From assembly GCF_002811475.1 (NCBI RefSeq), contig NZ_NPDL01000005.1, positions 114,823 through 178,822 on the forward strand: a stretch of 64,000 nt of DNA. Direction: 5' to 3'. The notes beneath the pieces were generated by a model that saw nothing but the letters and a program-made list of their open reading frames with translations, was not told where the DNA came from and ran no database searches. Both the position numbers and the translations under genes were made by a program. Of the stretch, positions 1-10,690 are shown in pieces (positions within the stretch are counted from its first letter, which is position 1; each line of letters opens with the position of its first letter). This DNA is from Leptospira hartskeerlii. GTDB taxonomy: Bacteria; Spirochaetota; Leptospiria; Leptospirales; Leptospiraceae.

Positions 1-1602
<1,602 letters not shown>

Positions 1603-1605
1603 CTA

Positions 1606-1893
1606 TTACTTTTTCACGATGGCAAGAATATCGCTTTCGCGAATGATTAAGTATTCTTTACCTTCGGATTTAATTTCAGTTCCGGAATATTTGCCGTACA
1701 GAACGACATCACCAGCTTTAACTTCTAGTGGTATAAGCTTTCCGTCTTCATAACGTCCGCTTCCTACCTCTACAACTTTTCCTTCTTGCGGTTTTTCTTT
1801 AGCCGTATCAGGAACGAAGATGCTGCCGATTTTTTCTTCGGCGTCTTGTTTAGGTTCAACCAGAACACGGTCGCCCAGTGGTTTAATCGCCAT
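1606..1893 (-). CDS. groES: Co-chaperonin GroES (10 kDa)
   Basis: This 95-residue protein is the normal GroES length. It starts [14 protein letters not shown], the family signature, and contains the mobile-loop region around residues 18-34 and the [16 protein letters not shown] segment near residues 58-73. As the heptameric lid of GroEL, it caps the folding chamber in the cytoplasm. It is the promoter-proximal gene of a groES-groEL operon, with a GGAGAAAG ribosome binding site just upstream of the ATG. Two CIRCE-like inverted repeats upstream indicate HrcA heat-shock repression. Confidence 0.98.
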   Translation of the reverse strand: MAIKPLGDRVLVEPKQDAEEKIGSIFVPDTAKEKPQEGKVVEVGSGRYEDGKLIPLEVKAGDVVLYGKYSGTEIKSEGKEYLIIRESDILAIVKK

Positions 1894-1914
1894 GACTTTC
1901 TCCTTTCAGTCTCT

Positions 1915-1941
1915 TTAGCACTTGTAATAAATGAGTGCTTG
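1915..1941. promoter_or_regulatory. CIRCE-like operator 1 (HrcA site)
   Basis: The site reads TTAGCACTT, a 9-base spacer, then GAGTGCTTG, against the CIRCE consensus TTAGCACTC-N9-GAGTGCTAA. One outer end is perfect and the other is degenerate. It lies 22 nt upstream of the groES ATG, a position at which HrcA would block transcription or initiation. HrcA itself is not encoded in this window. Confidence 0.85.
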
Positions 1942-1980
1942 AATATAAATTCCAGGAAATCCGAAAGACGGGTAGGCGGT

Positions 1981-2007
1981 CAAGCACTTTGAGCTTAAGA
2001 GTGCTAA
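1981..2007. promoter_or_regulatory. CIRCE-like operator 2 (HrcA site)
   Basis: The site reads CAAGCACTT, a 9-base spacer, then GAGTGCTAA. It has the same architecture as the first CIRCE, with the degenerate arm on the opposite side, so the two sites are near mirror images 66 bp apart. It is 88 nt upstream of groES and 78 nt upstream of the divergent photolyase gene, so a bound HrcA could affect both directions. Regulation of the photolyase gene is inference only. Confidence 0.8.
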
Positions 2008-2084
2008 AATATTGCCTAAATTCCGCTTAAACCCCTAAATTTTTCATCTCCCGTTTTTCAGGGAACAACGTCTAAGGGAGAATC

Positions 2085-3596
2085 TTGTTTTCAGAAAGAA
2101 ATTTAATCAGAGTAAGAGAAGGGAACAAAAAGCCCATCTTTGAAGAAGGAGAATATATCCTCTATTGGCTACGTGCGAATAGAAGAATGGCCTGGAATCA
2201 TTCTTTGGATTATTCCATTCATCTTGCCAAAAAATTTAAAAAACCATTGGTGATCTTTGAATCCGTCATGATGGATTTTGAATGGAGTTCTCCTAGGCTC
2301 CAACAATTTCTTTTAGAAGGAATTTGTGATACTGCAGAAGATGCGACCCGTGCCGGATTTACATACTGGCCCTTTGTAGAAACAAAAGAACATTCACTTT
2401 CTGAGATGGTCCCGAGTATTTTAGAAAGATCTTCTATAGTAATTACGGATGATTTTCCTTGTTTTTTCCTGCCTTTGCATGCGCAGAAAATTTCCGAGAT
2501 CCTAAATTGCAAACTTCTACTCGTGGATTCTAATTCGATCACTCCACTCGCTTCTTATGAAAAATCTTTTGGATATGCGAGGGTTTTAAGACCGAAACTT
2601 CACGATAGGTTTGTGGAATCTTATGTTCATAGATCCAATCCTAAACCGAATGCAAAAGGAATTCCGAGTCTTGATACTAATAAAAAACCGAACTTTCTAT
2701 TTTCCGGGAAGAAGGAGGAAATCTCTTCCTATTTGCAAAAAATGAATTCTAAGTTTCCGGATATTCGTCCTGTTTCCGGTAAACATGGGGGAAGAAAAGA
2801 AGGTCTAAAACTTCTGAAAAAATTCCTAAAAGAAGGACTTCCTTTTTATTTAGAAGAGAGAAGTGAGCCAAGACCTCCTGAAAAGACCAAATCATCTTAC
2901 TTATCTCCTTATTTACATTTTGGAATGATCTCAGTTGACGAGATCGTCACTGCAGTTTTGGGATCTGATCCTAAAATAGATTGGAATCCAGATATATTAA
3001 ACCATTCTTATAGAGGAAAGAACGAAGGTTTCTTTCATCCGGACCCAAATATAAATTCTTTTTTAGATGAACTTCTGACTTGGAGGGAACTCGGTTATCT
3101 TTTGTTTTATGAGGAGCCAAGTTTTAGAAAGGATCTTTCCATTCTTCCGAATTGGGCAAAACTTTCTTTGGAAGCTCATCGGGGAGATATAAGAGAATAC
3201 ACATATTCCAAGGAAGAATTTGAGAAGGCGATGACCCATGATCCTATTTGGAATGCAGCCCAGAAGGAATTAGTTCTCACTGGAACCATCCAAAATTATC
3301 TTAGAATGCTTTGGGGTAAAAAAGTAATAGAGTGGTCTTCTTCACCCGAAGAAGCATTTCGTATATTAGAAGATTTGAATCATAAATATGCCTATGATGG
3401 AAGAGACCCGAATTCATATACAGGTATTCTATGGTGTTTCGGTGCATTTGATCGGCCTTGGTCGCCGGAGAGAGCAGTGTTCGGAAATATCCGTTATATG
3501 TCCTCGGACTCTACCTCTAAAAAATTTAAAATAAAACCTTATCTGGAATATATTCAATCCTTGGAAGGATTGTCGGAACTACGACTTTTTAAATAA
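2085..3596 (+). CDS. phr: Deoxyribodipyrimidine photolyase-like flavoprotein, class II type
   Basis: The 503-residue protein has an N-terminal Rossmann antenna region (about 20-160, starting ILYWLRANRRMAWNHSL) and a C-terminal FAD-binding helical domain (about 220-490). The motif KYAYDGRDPNSYTGILW followed by CFGAFDRPWSPERAVFG near residues 440-475 is the class II photolyase signature. The family uses FADH- and light to split cyclobutane pyrimidine dimers in DNA. The start is a TTG with an AAGGGAG ribosome binding site four bases upstream; no better ATG precedes the conserved region. It is divergent from groES and not in an operon with it. Whether it repairs DNA or acts as a cryptochrome cannot be read from sequence. 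Confidence 0.88.
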   Translation: MFSERNLIRVREGNKKPIFEEGEYILYWLRANRRMAWNHSLDYSIHLAKKFKKPLVIFESVMMDFEWSSPRLQQFLLEGICDTAEDATRAGFTYWPFVETKEHSLSEMVPSILERSSIVITDDFPCFFLPLHAQKISEILNCKLLLVDSNSITPLASYEKSFGYARVLRPKLHDRFVESYVHRSNPKPNAKGIPSLDTNKKPNFLFSGKKEEISSYLQKMNSKFPDIRPVSGKHGGRKEGLKLLKKFLKEGLPFYLEERSEPRPPEKTKSSYLSPYLHFGMISVDEIVTAVLGSDPKIDWNPDILNHSYRGKNEGFFHPDPNINSFLDELLTWRELGYLLFYEEPSFRKDLSILPNWAKLSLEAHRGDIREYTYSKEEFEKAMTHDPIWNAAQKELVLTGTIQNYLRMLWGKKVIEWSSSPEEAFRILEDLNHKYAYDGRDPNSYTGILWCFGAFDRPWSPERAVFGNIRYMSSDSTSKKFKIKPYLEYIQSLEGLSELRLFK

Positions 3597-3675
3597 CAGC
3601 CGTTATTATAAATTGGAGAGAAGTTGTTGCGGATTCTTTTTCGTTGCCGTATTATGTAGTTCCGGAGGGACAAAG

Positions 3676-4011
3676 ATGACTGAAAACAAAAAATACGAAA
3701 CCCTACAGGAATTCTGGCCATTCTACCTGAGAGAACATTCGAACAAGATGAACCGGATATTTCATTTTATAGGAACCACCTGTGCGCTGGTGTTTATCGT
3801 TTCTGCAATCTTCTATCTAAATGCTTGGTACTTGTTAGGAGCATTGTTTAGCGGATATCTTTTTGCATGGATAGGGCATTTCTTCTTAGAAAAAAACCGT
3901 CCTGCTACATTTATTTATCCGTTCAAATCTTTCGTGAGCGATTGGAGAATGTATTTCTATACGATTACTGGACAACTAGGTAAGGAACTAGAAAAGGCAG
4001 GAGTGAAGTAA
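3676..4011 (+). CDS. DUF962 / Mpo1-like membrane protein
   Basis: This 111-residue protein begins MTENKKYETLQEFWPFYL and carries the DUF962 pattern of a FWPFYLxEH motif near the N-terminus and two membrane segments (about residues 33-75), followed by GHFFLEKNRPATF. Yeast Mpo1 of this family is a dioxygenase in phytosphingosine breakdown, and its His residues (H in REHSNK, HFIG and GHFF) are visible here. The bacterial function is unknown. I chose the ATG at 3676 because of a GGAGGGA ribosome binding site 5 nt upstream. An upstream extension to 3613 is possible but has no such signal. Confidence 0.8.
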   Translation: MTENKKYETLQEFWPFYLREHSNKMNRIFHFIGTTCALVFIVSAIFYLNAWYLLGALFSGYLFAWIGHFFLEKNRPATFIYPFKSFVSDWRMYFYTITGQLGKELEKAGVK

Positions 4012-4024
4012 TTTCTACGCGTTG

Positions 4025-4055
4025 CGAAGTCGCAGGAACGTTACTTGCGATTTCG
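4025..4055 (+). terminator. Hairpin after the DUF962 gene, weak terminator candidate
   Basis: A 10-bp stem (CGAAGTCGCA pairing with TGCGATTTCG, one G-U pair) closes an 11-nt loop, starting 14 nt after the DUF962 stop. No U-tract follows, so intrinsic termination is uncertain. The rest of the 4012-4222 gap shows no gene or clear promoter. Confidence 0.35.
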
Positions 4056-4222
4056 TGACCAATACCTCAATTGAGGGATATTTTCCTATTACTGAAGCGC
4101 TATAGTTTTAGTTCGCTTATTAAGCTACGTTATAAATTATTGCCGGCTTACGTTTTTTTCTTTCTCAATCCTGGATCAATCAATAGATATGCTCATTCTT
4201 AGAACGAAGAGAGGTTCTCTCA

Positions 4223-6496
4223 TTGGATCACGTTCTTCCCGCCGCCAAAGAATTAGCAAAGAATGTAGACACCCTATGGGTGATTTTCGCCTCCGCACTT
4301 GTCTTTTTTATGCAGGCCGGTTTTCTTCTTTTAGAATCCGGATTAGTACGATCTAAAAACTCGATCAATGTAGCGATCAAAAACCTACTCGATTATGTTG
4401 TAGGTACTATATGTTTTTTCTTGATCGGTTATGGTTTGATGTATGGGACCAGCTTCAATGGTTGGTTCGGTAAGGATCTATTTCTTTTAGAAGGTCTTAG
4501 CACAGGTAAAGAATTCGCTTTCTTTCTTTTTCAAGTTACCTTTATGGGAACGGCGGCGACTATCGTATCCGGAGCCGTTGCAGAAAGGATAAGATTCCAG
4601 GCATATTTAGTCTGTTCTCTTTTTGTTTCTTTATTCATCTATCCCGTTTTCGGTCATTGGGCTTGGGGAGGAGGCTGGTTGAGTCAATCCGGCTTTCACG
4701 ATTTTGCAGGAAGTTCGGTAGTACATTCGGTAGGAGCTTGGGTATCTTTAGCCGGAGTGATCGTTCTTGGACCTAGAAAAGATCGTTTTGATTCCGATGG
4801 GAAACCTAGAGAATTGTACGGTCATAATCTTCCTTTTTCCGTTTTGGGAACTTTCATCTTATGGTTTGGTTGGTTCGGATTTAACGGAGGAAGTACGCTT
4901 TCTCTTACTGACGCTGTTCCGAAAATTATCGTAAATACTAGTCTGGCTGCTTGTGCAGGTTGTATTGCCGCCATCATATTCGATTATATTACGAAAGGTG
5001 TTCCTCATGTTGGAGGAGCGATCAACGGAGTCCTTGCAGGGTTAGTTGCAATCACTGCAGGTTGCGATGTAATGAGTCCTGCTTCTTCTTTGATCATTGG
5101 ATTGATCGCAGGTATACTTGCAGAAGTTGCGGTCTGGATAATGGAGAATTTTCTAAAGTTAGACGATGTAGTGAGTGCGTTTCCAGTGCATGGGGTCGGA
5201 GGTATTTGGGGAACCTTGGCTGTGAGTTTATTTGCGCAAGAGGAGTCATTACGCAGTTGGGATCAATGGCAGGCCCAGCTTACAGGTGTTGCTGTTTGTG
5301 CGATTTGGGCTTTTAGTATGGGACTCATTCTATTCTTTCTGATGAAGTTTACAATATCAATTCGTGTATCTTCGGAAGAAGAAGAAAGGGGATTAAACGA
5401 ATCTGAACATGGAGCTAAAACTGTTTGGTTGGATCTGATGAATGCGATGAAATATGTTGCCGATTCTAAGGATTTGAGAAAAAGGATAGATGTAGATCCG
5501 GGAGTAGAATCAGGAGCGGTTGCAGAATTATTCAATCGTTTACTTTTGAGTTTAACCCAAATCATAGGAGTTGTGAAGGAGAACTCTAATAAGATCGAGA
5601 ACGAATCCGAGCATTTAGAAAATTCCACTCTTGCTATTACGAAAGAGATCGAAAAACAGAAAGATAGAACCATAGTGATCCGGGAAACTTCGGATTTATT
5701 GGAATCTTCTCTCAAATCGGTTTTGGATTTGGCGAGAGAAGAAAAAATAAGAGCAGTCGAAATGCTCAGGATGTCGGAAGAGATGTCCCTTGGAATGAAA
5801 GATCTACAAGAGGATATTTTATCTTCGGATAGGGTGAGTGATTCTATCCAATCCATCGCGTTCACTGGAGAAAAAACCTTGGAGAATACCGTTAAAAGTA
5901 TGCAGGGTTTGAACGGTTCCGCGAAAAAAGTGGAAGAACTAGTAAGTATTCTTCAAAAGATCGCAGAGCAACTTGGAATGCTTTCCATTAACGCTGCCAT
6001 CGAATCTGCGAGAGGTGGAGATAAAGGATTTGCTGTGGTAGCGGAACAAATTTCTGTTCTGGCCGAAAGATCTTCTACAAATTCAAAACAGGCAAATAAA
6101 TATTTGAGAGAGATTTGGGAAACCGTAAACAGTTCCTTAGAGTCTTTATCTGAGACTGTGGATTCCTTTAAGTCGATCTTAATTAAAATTCCTGAACTTT
6201 CCAAAACAATGAAACATGCGTTTGAATCCGTCCGAGAGTATTCTGCAAGATCGCAAAATTTGGGAATTTCTATCCAGGGAGTAGCGAATATGAGCGAATC
6301 CGTCGAAGGTAATATGGAAAAGCGTTATTCCGAATTGAATCGAATGAGGGACTTTTTCTGCGAAATTGAAGATGGAGCAGTTCGGATCGGATCTTTGTTG
6401 GATGAACTTCAGAAGATGAGTCTTATGTTGAGTGGTCAAACGATCCGAATGCATCGAGTAGTAGATATTTTCCAAATCGAACCCACGGCAGGTTAA
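4223..6496 (+). CDS. Ammonium transporter-chemoreceptor fusion (Amt-HAMP-MCP)
   Basis: A single 757-residue reading frame joins an ammonium transporter to a methyl-accepting chemotaxis signalling domain. Residues 12-380 are Amt-like: D160 and H168 (DFAGSSVVHSVGA) and the second pore histidine H323 (VHGVGGIWG) match the AmtB recruitment and twin-His residues. Residues about 400-445 (DLRKRIDVDPGVESGAVAELFNRL in two adjacent pieces) resemble a HAMP segment. Residues 450-745 form long coiled-coil helices with the MCP hairpin tip at 568-630 (INAAIESAR, GFAVVAEQ, LAERSS). The hairpin turn is about two residues shorter than in common MCPs. The probable role is ammonium sensing at the inner membrane, signalling to CheA/CheW, perhaps with transport. 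The start is TTG with GAGAG upstream. It is tail-to-tail with the cyclase gene. Confidence 0.9.
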   Translation: MDHVLPAAKELAKNVDTLWVIFASALVFFMQAGFLLLESGLVRSKNSINVAIKNLLDYVVGTICFFLIGYGLMYGTSFNGWFGKDLFLLEGLSTGKEFAFFLFQVTFMGTAATIVSGAVAERIRFQAYLVCSLFVSLFIYPVFGHWAWGGGWLSQSGFHDFAGSSVVHSVGAWVSLAGVIVLGPRKDRFDSDGKPRELYGHNLPFSVLGTFILWFGWFGFNGGSTLSLTDAVPKIIVNTSLAACAGCIAAIIFDYITKGVPHVGGAINGVLAGLVAITAGCDVMSPASSLIIGLIAGILAEVAVWIMENFLKLDDVVSAFPVHGVGGIWGTLAVSLFAQEESLRSWDQWQAQLTGVAVCAIWAFSMGLILFFLMKFTISIRVSSEEEERGLNESEHGAKTVWLDLMNAMKYVADSKDLRKRIDVDPGVESGAVAELFNRLLLSLTQIIGVVKENSNKIENESEHLENSTLAITKEIEKQKDRTIVIRETSDLLESSLKSVLDLAREEKIRAVEMLRMSEEMSLGMKDLQEDILSSDRVSDSIQSIAFTGEKTLENTVKSMQGLNGSAKKVEELVSILQKIAEQLGMLSINAAIESARGGDKGFAVVAEQISVLAERSSTNSKQANKYLREIWETVNSSLESLSETVDSFKSILIKIPELSKTMKHAFESVREYSARSQNLGISIQGVANMSESVEGNMEKRYSELNRMRDFFCEIEDGAVRIGSLLDELQKMSLMLSGQTIRMHRVVDIFQIEPTAG

Positions 6497-6511
6497 ATTT
6501 ATTGAGGTTCC

Positions 6512-7855
6512 TCAGGCTCCAACTGCCACTACAGTCACAGGTTTTTCTTTTCCTTTTACCTGCACTGGAGGAAGAGTTTCCCCTCTGAAATTTGCACCTG
6601 CTAGTTTCCAGGTTTCCTCAGACACCAAAAGTTCTTTTCCGAAGTTTTTAGTAAGAGATTCAATTCTAGACGCGGTGTTGACTGCGTCTCCGATCACTGT
6701 GAATTCAGCTCTTCTACTAGTTTCAATATTTCCGGAGAAAACTTCGCCTGTATGGATCCCGATTCCGATCCTTACTGCCTCCAGCCCTTTGGATTCTCTG
6801 GCTTTATTAAATTCTCCTAATTTTTCCAACATCCTTTGTCCGCATTGTAAAGCGCGAATTGCGTCAGAGGCAGGATCTTCGGATGGATAAGGAGTCCCGA
6901 ATGTTGCCATGACTGCGTCGCCTATATATTTGTCCAGGGTTCCTCCGAATTCAAAAACACAATCAGTTAATGTTTCTCTAATGGAGGAAAGAAATCTACT
7001 CAGCTCAAGAGGGTCCATGTTTTCGGAAAGTGCAGTGAAGTTTCGGATATCGGTGAATAAAATTGTGGCAGTTTGCCTTCTTCCTTCCAATAGATCCGGG
7101 TTTGTCATCATTTCTTCCACCATTCCGGGGGAGAAGTAGCGAGAGAGTAGGGATCTTTGTGCTTCCCCTTCGCCAATTCGTCGGATCATGATTAGAGTTC
7201 TTAAGATCCCGAAACAAAAGAAGAAAGCTAGGATCATATACAAGATGGGGCGACCGAAAAGAATATCCGTCAATAGAACGTTCGGACCCATTACATAATC
7301 GCCCCAATCCTGAGCGAAAACAACTTTATCGTATACTATTGCTGTAGTAAAGATCCCGAAGTAAACAGTATAAAATAAAATTACGCTAAGAACGACATAT
7401 CTTAATCTAAACTGGATCAGAGAGAATGCTAAAGGAAAGAGATAAAAGTTCAGCATAGGGTTTTTCAAGGCAAAACCCAGATCAAACTTATCTTGATGAA
7501 GAGTATAATAAAGTAATATAGAAGTGATAATTATAAAATCTGCAAATAGCGCTAAATACGAAAATCCTTTGATCGCCCAATTAGTACAGGTTCGGATCAC
7601 ATATGTATGCGCTATAGTGATCATCGCGAAAAAAGCGAATCCTATCCCATTAGCTAAAAAGTTTCCGTTTTTCCAATTTACTGTGATTTGGATTGCGAAA
7701 AATAGAAGAAGAACGTACCGAAATACGTTGGATACATAGGCGCCTATGATCTCTTCATTTTCTAAAACCTTGCGGACTGAATCGTCCATTTTGTTTCGAT
7801 CGGTTATTTCTAGGATATTACAAAGAAATTTAGGTAGATAATCTTTGATAGGCAT
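6512..7855 (-). CDS. Membrane-bound class III adenylate/guanylate cyclase
   Basis: The protein has about six hydrophobic segments in its first half, followed by a class III cyclase catalytic domain. Visible catalytic features are FTDIRNFT (first metal Asp), LDKYIGDAVMATFG (substrate Lys and second metal Asp) and VIGDAVNTASRIE (purine-contacting Asp, transition-state Asn and Arg). The Lys/Asp pair favours ATP, so the likely product is cAMP. The N-terminal membrane region has no recognised sensor domain. I placed the start at the ATG at 7855 (MPIKDYLPKF). A TTG at 7987 would add 44 residues but lacks a ribosome binding site, and an ATG at about 7790 (MDDSVRK) is another option. Confidence 0.85.
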   Translation of the reverse strand: MPIKDYLPKFLCNILEITDRNKMDDSVRKVLENEEIIGAYVSNVFRYVLLLFFAIQITVNWKNGNFLANGIGFAFFAMITIAHTYVIRTCTNWAIKGFSYLALFADFIIITSILLYYTLHQDKFDLGFALKNPMLNFYLFPLAFSLIQFRLRYVVLSVILFYTVYFGIFTTAIVYDKVVFAQDWGDYVMGPNVLLTDILFGRPILYMILAFFFCFGILRTLIMIRRIGEGEAQRSLLSRYFSPGMVEEMMTNPDLLEGRRQTATILFTDIRNFTALSENMDPLELSRFLSSIRETLTDCVFEFGGTLDKYIGDAVMATFGTPYPSEDPASDAIRALQCGQRMLEKLGEFNKARESKGLEAVRIGIGIHTGEVFSGNIETSRRAEFTVIGDAVNTASRIESLTKNFGKELLVSEETWKLAGANFRGETLPPVQVKGKEKPVTVVAVGA

Positions 7856-8014
7856 AGCTTCCCAAAATACTCCTTTCCATTTTTGCTTCAATCGTTTCTT
7901 ATTGTTTTCGACTGACTCGGATAACAAAAGGAATGTTATAATTCCAAAATAAATACACGAATCAGTGGAACTTTTAAATAAAACCAAGATCGATTAACCC
8001 TTGGATAGAACAGG

Positions 8015-8713
8015 ATGTTAAGAATGAACCATAGAGTTGCAATCATTGCAGGCGGGACTGGTCTCGTTGGTGGAGAGCTTATACAGGAATTATTGATAGA
8101 TCCATCTTGGGATAAAGTTTATCTTCTTGTCCGAAAACCTTTAGAATGGACCCATTCTAAACTTGAATTGATCCTTACTGATTGGGAAAAATCCCTCGAG
8201 TTTCCTCAGGGAGTGACTGATGCATTCTGCACTTTGGGAACTACGATCGGCAAAGCGGGCTCGAAGGAGAATTTTAAAAAAGTGGACCTAGAGTATCCAA
8301 TCAGTTTTGCAAAAGCCGCAAGGGAGAAGGGTGTAAAATCATTCTTTATCGTGACCGCACTCGGAGCCGATCCGAATTCATTCGTATTTTATAATCAGGT
8401 AAAGGGAGAAGTAGAAGCAGAAATTTCCAAACTCGGTTTTGAAACTTTCGGAATTTTCAGGCCTTCTCTTTTAGAAGGGGATAGAAAAGAGTTCAGGTTA
8501 GGGGAGAAGATCGGGTCCAAACTTGCCTTCTTGATCAATCCTTTACTTATAGGTCCTTTTAAAAAATACAGATCCATTCATGCAAAGACAGTTGCCAAGT
8601 CCATGTTGAACTTGGCTTGGTCAGGAAAAACAGGAAAGCAGATCATAGAATCGGATAAGATCCAGATTTTGGGAGCTTCTTCTGCGAGAGCGAATTTGGA
8701 TACGATTCTTTAG
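8015..8713 (+). CDS. NAD(P)-binding oxidoreductase-like protein, HTATIP2/TIP30 type
   Basis: The 232-residue protein starts with a Rossmann glycine motif, AIIAGGTGLVGGEL, and shows CTLGTTIGKAGS and FFIVTALGAD, both typical of the atypical short-chain dehydrogenases related to TIP30/HTATIP2. A YNQVKGEVE motif places Tyr and Lys in the usual YxxxK spacing. The substrate is unknown. An ATG at 8024 (MNHRVAII) is an equally good start, since both lie close to an AGGA-type signal. It is probably monocistronic, divergent from the cyclase gene and convergent with the acyl-CoA dehydrogenase. Confidence 0.75.
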   Translation: MLRMNHRVAIIAGGTGLVGGELIQELLIDPSWDKVYLLVRKPLEWTHSKLELILTDWEKSLEFPQGVTDAFCTLGTTIGKAGSKENFKKVDLEYPISFAKAAREKGVKSFFIVTALGADPNSFVFYNQVKGEVEAEISKLGFETFGIFRPSLLEGDRKEFRLGEKIGSKLAFLINPLLIGPFKKYRSIHAKTVAKSMLNLAWSGKTGKQIIESDKIQILGASSARANLDTIL

Positions 8714-8719
8714 TTTTTG

Positions 8720-8827
8720 CACACGGAGCCGCAAAGACCGCCAAGGTTCGCCACAAAGATACAGCAACAGATTATGTTGGAGTTCCTACATGGTGAGTCT
8801 CTCTGTGTCCTCCGTGATCTCTGTGCG
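8720..8827. repeat. Dispersed intergenic repeat copy A
   Basis: The gap between convergent genes holds three blocks. There is a CACACGGAG...CGCAAAG block at the left, the near-palindrome TGTTGGAGTTCCTACA at 8775-8790, and CTCTGTGTCCTCCGTGATCT plus CTGTGCGAAA at the right. Similar blocks recur at 45632-45690 and 52212-52263 in intergenic DNA, which marks this as a small dispersed repeat family and not coding sequence. Confidence 0.6.
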
Positions 8828-8830
8828 AAA

Positions 8831-10585
8831 TTAAACTAGTGCTACTTCCTTCTTATTCTGGATGCGGATTTTATTATATTCTAATAAAGCTGTGCTATCT
8901 TGGTTATAAGAATGAACCAGAGCCGCTCTTTGCACCTTCGCCTCTCCATCCAGTTTTTTCAGGCCTTTTTCTAAGATCACTCCAATGATGACTCTAGTCG
9001 CAGATTCCACTAGTTCGAATGCAACTTCGTCTTTGGACGTTCCATTTTCTAAAGAAGTGTAGAATGAATGGGAGTCTTCTAATTTTTTGCGGTTTTCTAA
9101 AAGTTCACCGGAAGGGGAGAATAGACTCATTTCTTCGTCCAGGTACTGTCTTAAAATCCCTTTTGCTCCGAGCCCAGTGACAATTCCTCCAATTGCTGCC
9201 ACAACCTGCAATTGTGTCGTCCCCTCGTAAATATTGGTGATCCTTACATCTCTGTAGATCCTGGAAATATCGTAGTCATAAGTGTATCCCGCACCTCCGT
9301 GGATCTGGAGTGCGTCAAATGCGATCTTATTTGCCTGTTCCGTAATATAATATTTAGATAATGGAGTGAATAGATTGGCGAGTTTTTCCCATTTTTTTAG
9401 GCTATTGTCTTTTTTGATCTCTTTTTCATCTATACCGGATTCTTTCATTCTTTCGGATTTCCAATGATAAAGATCTATGGATCTGGAAGCTTCTTGTAAA
9501 ATGGAACGCATTGCTATAATTTCTCTGTCCATTAGATCTAACATCTTTTTTACCGCAGGGATATTTTTGATCTTCTTCCCGAATTGTTCTCTTTCGTCCG
9601 CATACTTTTTGGCTTCGTAATAAGCCGCAGCACCGATTCCCATCGCTTGTCCAGCAATGGAAAGTCTTGCCCCGTTCATCATTGCCATGGAATATTTTAC
9701 GAGTCCATAACCTTCTTCCCCGATTAATATACCTGGAGTGTTTTCATAGACGACCTCACATGTCGGAGAACAATGAAGTCCCATTTTTTTCTCTATTCCG
9801 GCAATCTCCACATCTTCACTTTTAACTATGAAGAAGGAGAGTCCTCTTGCACCGCTTGTTGGACTTCCTGTTCTTGCTAATGTAAGAATAATGGAAGGCT
9901 TATTATCGAAACCGCAAGCATGCGTGATAAATCTTTTTGCTCCGGTAATCCTCCAGACTCCATCCTCTCCTTTGATCGCTTTTGTCTGCAAGTTAGGAAG
10001 ATCCGATCCGTAATTAGGTTCAGTGAGGGCCATTGCTCCGCAGAGTTCTCCTGCCGCCATTTTCGGTACGTAAGCTTCTACCATTTCTTCCGAACCGAAT
10101 CTTTCTATGGTTTCAGCAAGATTCATACAGCCTAAGGCGATCGCAAGTGAGCCGTCTGCCCTGGAAAATATTTCCATAAGAATTGCTTGGACTGAACATG
10201 GTAGACCTAATCCACCATGTTTACGGCCGATTGAGTAGGGGAGAATTCCGGCATCCTTAACTTGATTGACTGCGTTTATCATTTCCTTTGGAAAACGAAC
10301 TTTACCTTTTTCGTATATTAAACCTTCTGCATCCATTTTTTGAGCAAAAGGTGCCACTTCCTTTCCTGCGATCTCTCCCGCGGATTCTAATACGGATCTA
10401 TAAAATTCAATGGCTTCTTCCTTATTTCCCGGGGCTAATGCAAATTCTTCTTTTCCGGTTTTTTCGTATTCTTTTTTGTCGGAAAAACCTTGTTCAAACG
10501 CTTCTACCACTTCTTCCCAGTCTATTAAGGATTCGAAATATTGTTTTAAGTCTTCATTCTCTAAGAAATAATTATTTTCCAGCAT
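8831..10585 (-). CDS. Acyl-CoA dehydrogenase, long form (584 aa)
   Basis: This FAD enzyme of fatty-acid beta-oxidation makes the trans-2-enoyl-CoA from acyl-CoA. The core (residues about 60-480) contains [26 protein letters not shown], the FAD/CoA helices with [10 protein letters not shown] and the ending [16 protein letters not shown], whose Glu is the usual catalytic base. At 584 residues it is about 200 longer than standard enzymes, with an N-terminal helix (1-55), an internal insert (about 375-410) and a C-terminal extension (about 490-584). It resembles the ETF-linked long acyl-CoA dehydrogenases. GGAG lies 8 nt before the ATG, and a palindromic operator is just upstream. A second, standard-length paralogue is at 22167-23348. 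Confidence 0.9.
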   Translation of the reverse strand: MLENNYFLENEDLKQYFESLIDWEEVVEAFEQGFSDKKEYEKTGKEEFALAPGNKEEAIEFYRSVLESAGEIAGKEVAPFAQKMDAEGLIYEKGKVRFPKEMINAVNQVKDAGILPYSIGRKHGGLGLPCSVQAILMEIFSRADGSLAIALGCMNLAETIERFGSEEMVEAYVPKMAAGELCGAMALTEPNYGSDLPNLQTKAIKGEDGVWRITGAKRFITHACGFDNKPSIILTLARTGSPTSGARGLSFFIVKSEDVEIAGIEKKMGLHCSPTCEVVYENTPGILIGEEGYGLVKYSMAMMNGARLSIAGQAMGIGAAAYYEAKKYADEREQFGKKIKNIPAVKKMLDLMDREIIAMRSILQEASRSIDLYHWKSERMKESGIDEKEIKKDNSLKKWEKLANLFTPLSKYYITEQANKIAFDALQIHGGAGYTYDYDISRIYRDVRITNIYEGTTQLQVVAAIGGIVTGLGAKGILRQYLDEEMSLFSPSGELLENRKKLEDSHSFYTSLENGTSKDEVAFELVESATRVIIGVILEKGLKKLDGEAKVQRAALVHSYNQDSTALLEYNKIRIQNKKEVALV

Positions 10586-10604
10586 GGATATTCTCCGAAT
10601 ATAA

Positions 10605-10620
10605 ATGAACTTTTGTTCAT
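10605..10620. promoter_or_regulatory. Palindromic operator candidate upstream of the acyl-CoA dehydrogenase
   Basis: ATGAAC-TTTT-GTTCAT is a perfect 6-bp inverted repeat with a 4-bp centre, starting 20 bp upstream of the acyl-CoA dehydrogenase ATG. The size and position fit a TetR-family repressor of fatty-acid degradation genes. No such regulator is encoded nearby, so the factor is unknown. Confidence 0.5.
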
Positions 10621-10690
10621 CCTGACATTGTTTCTTAAGAGACCCTTATTATTCGGATTTTATATGGAAAGGGAAAAAGTGGAGGGAAAA

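Noticed and set aside
5263..5865. 200-codon minus-strand frame opposite the Amt-MCP gene
   Set aside because: Fully antisense to a well-supported coding region; product is Ser/Ile-rich with no domain.
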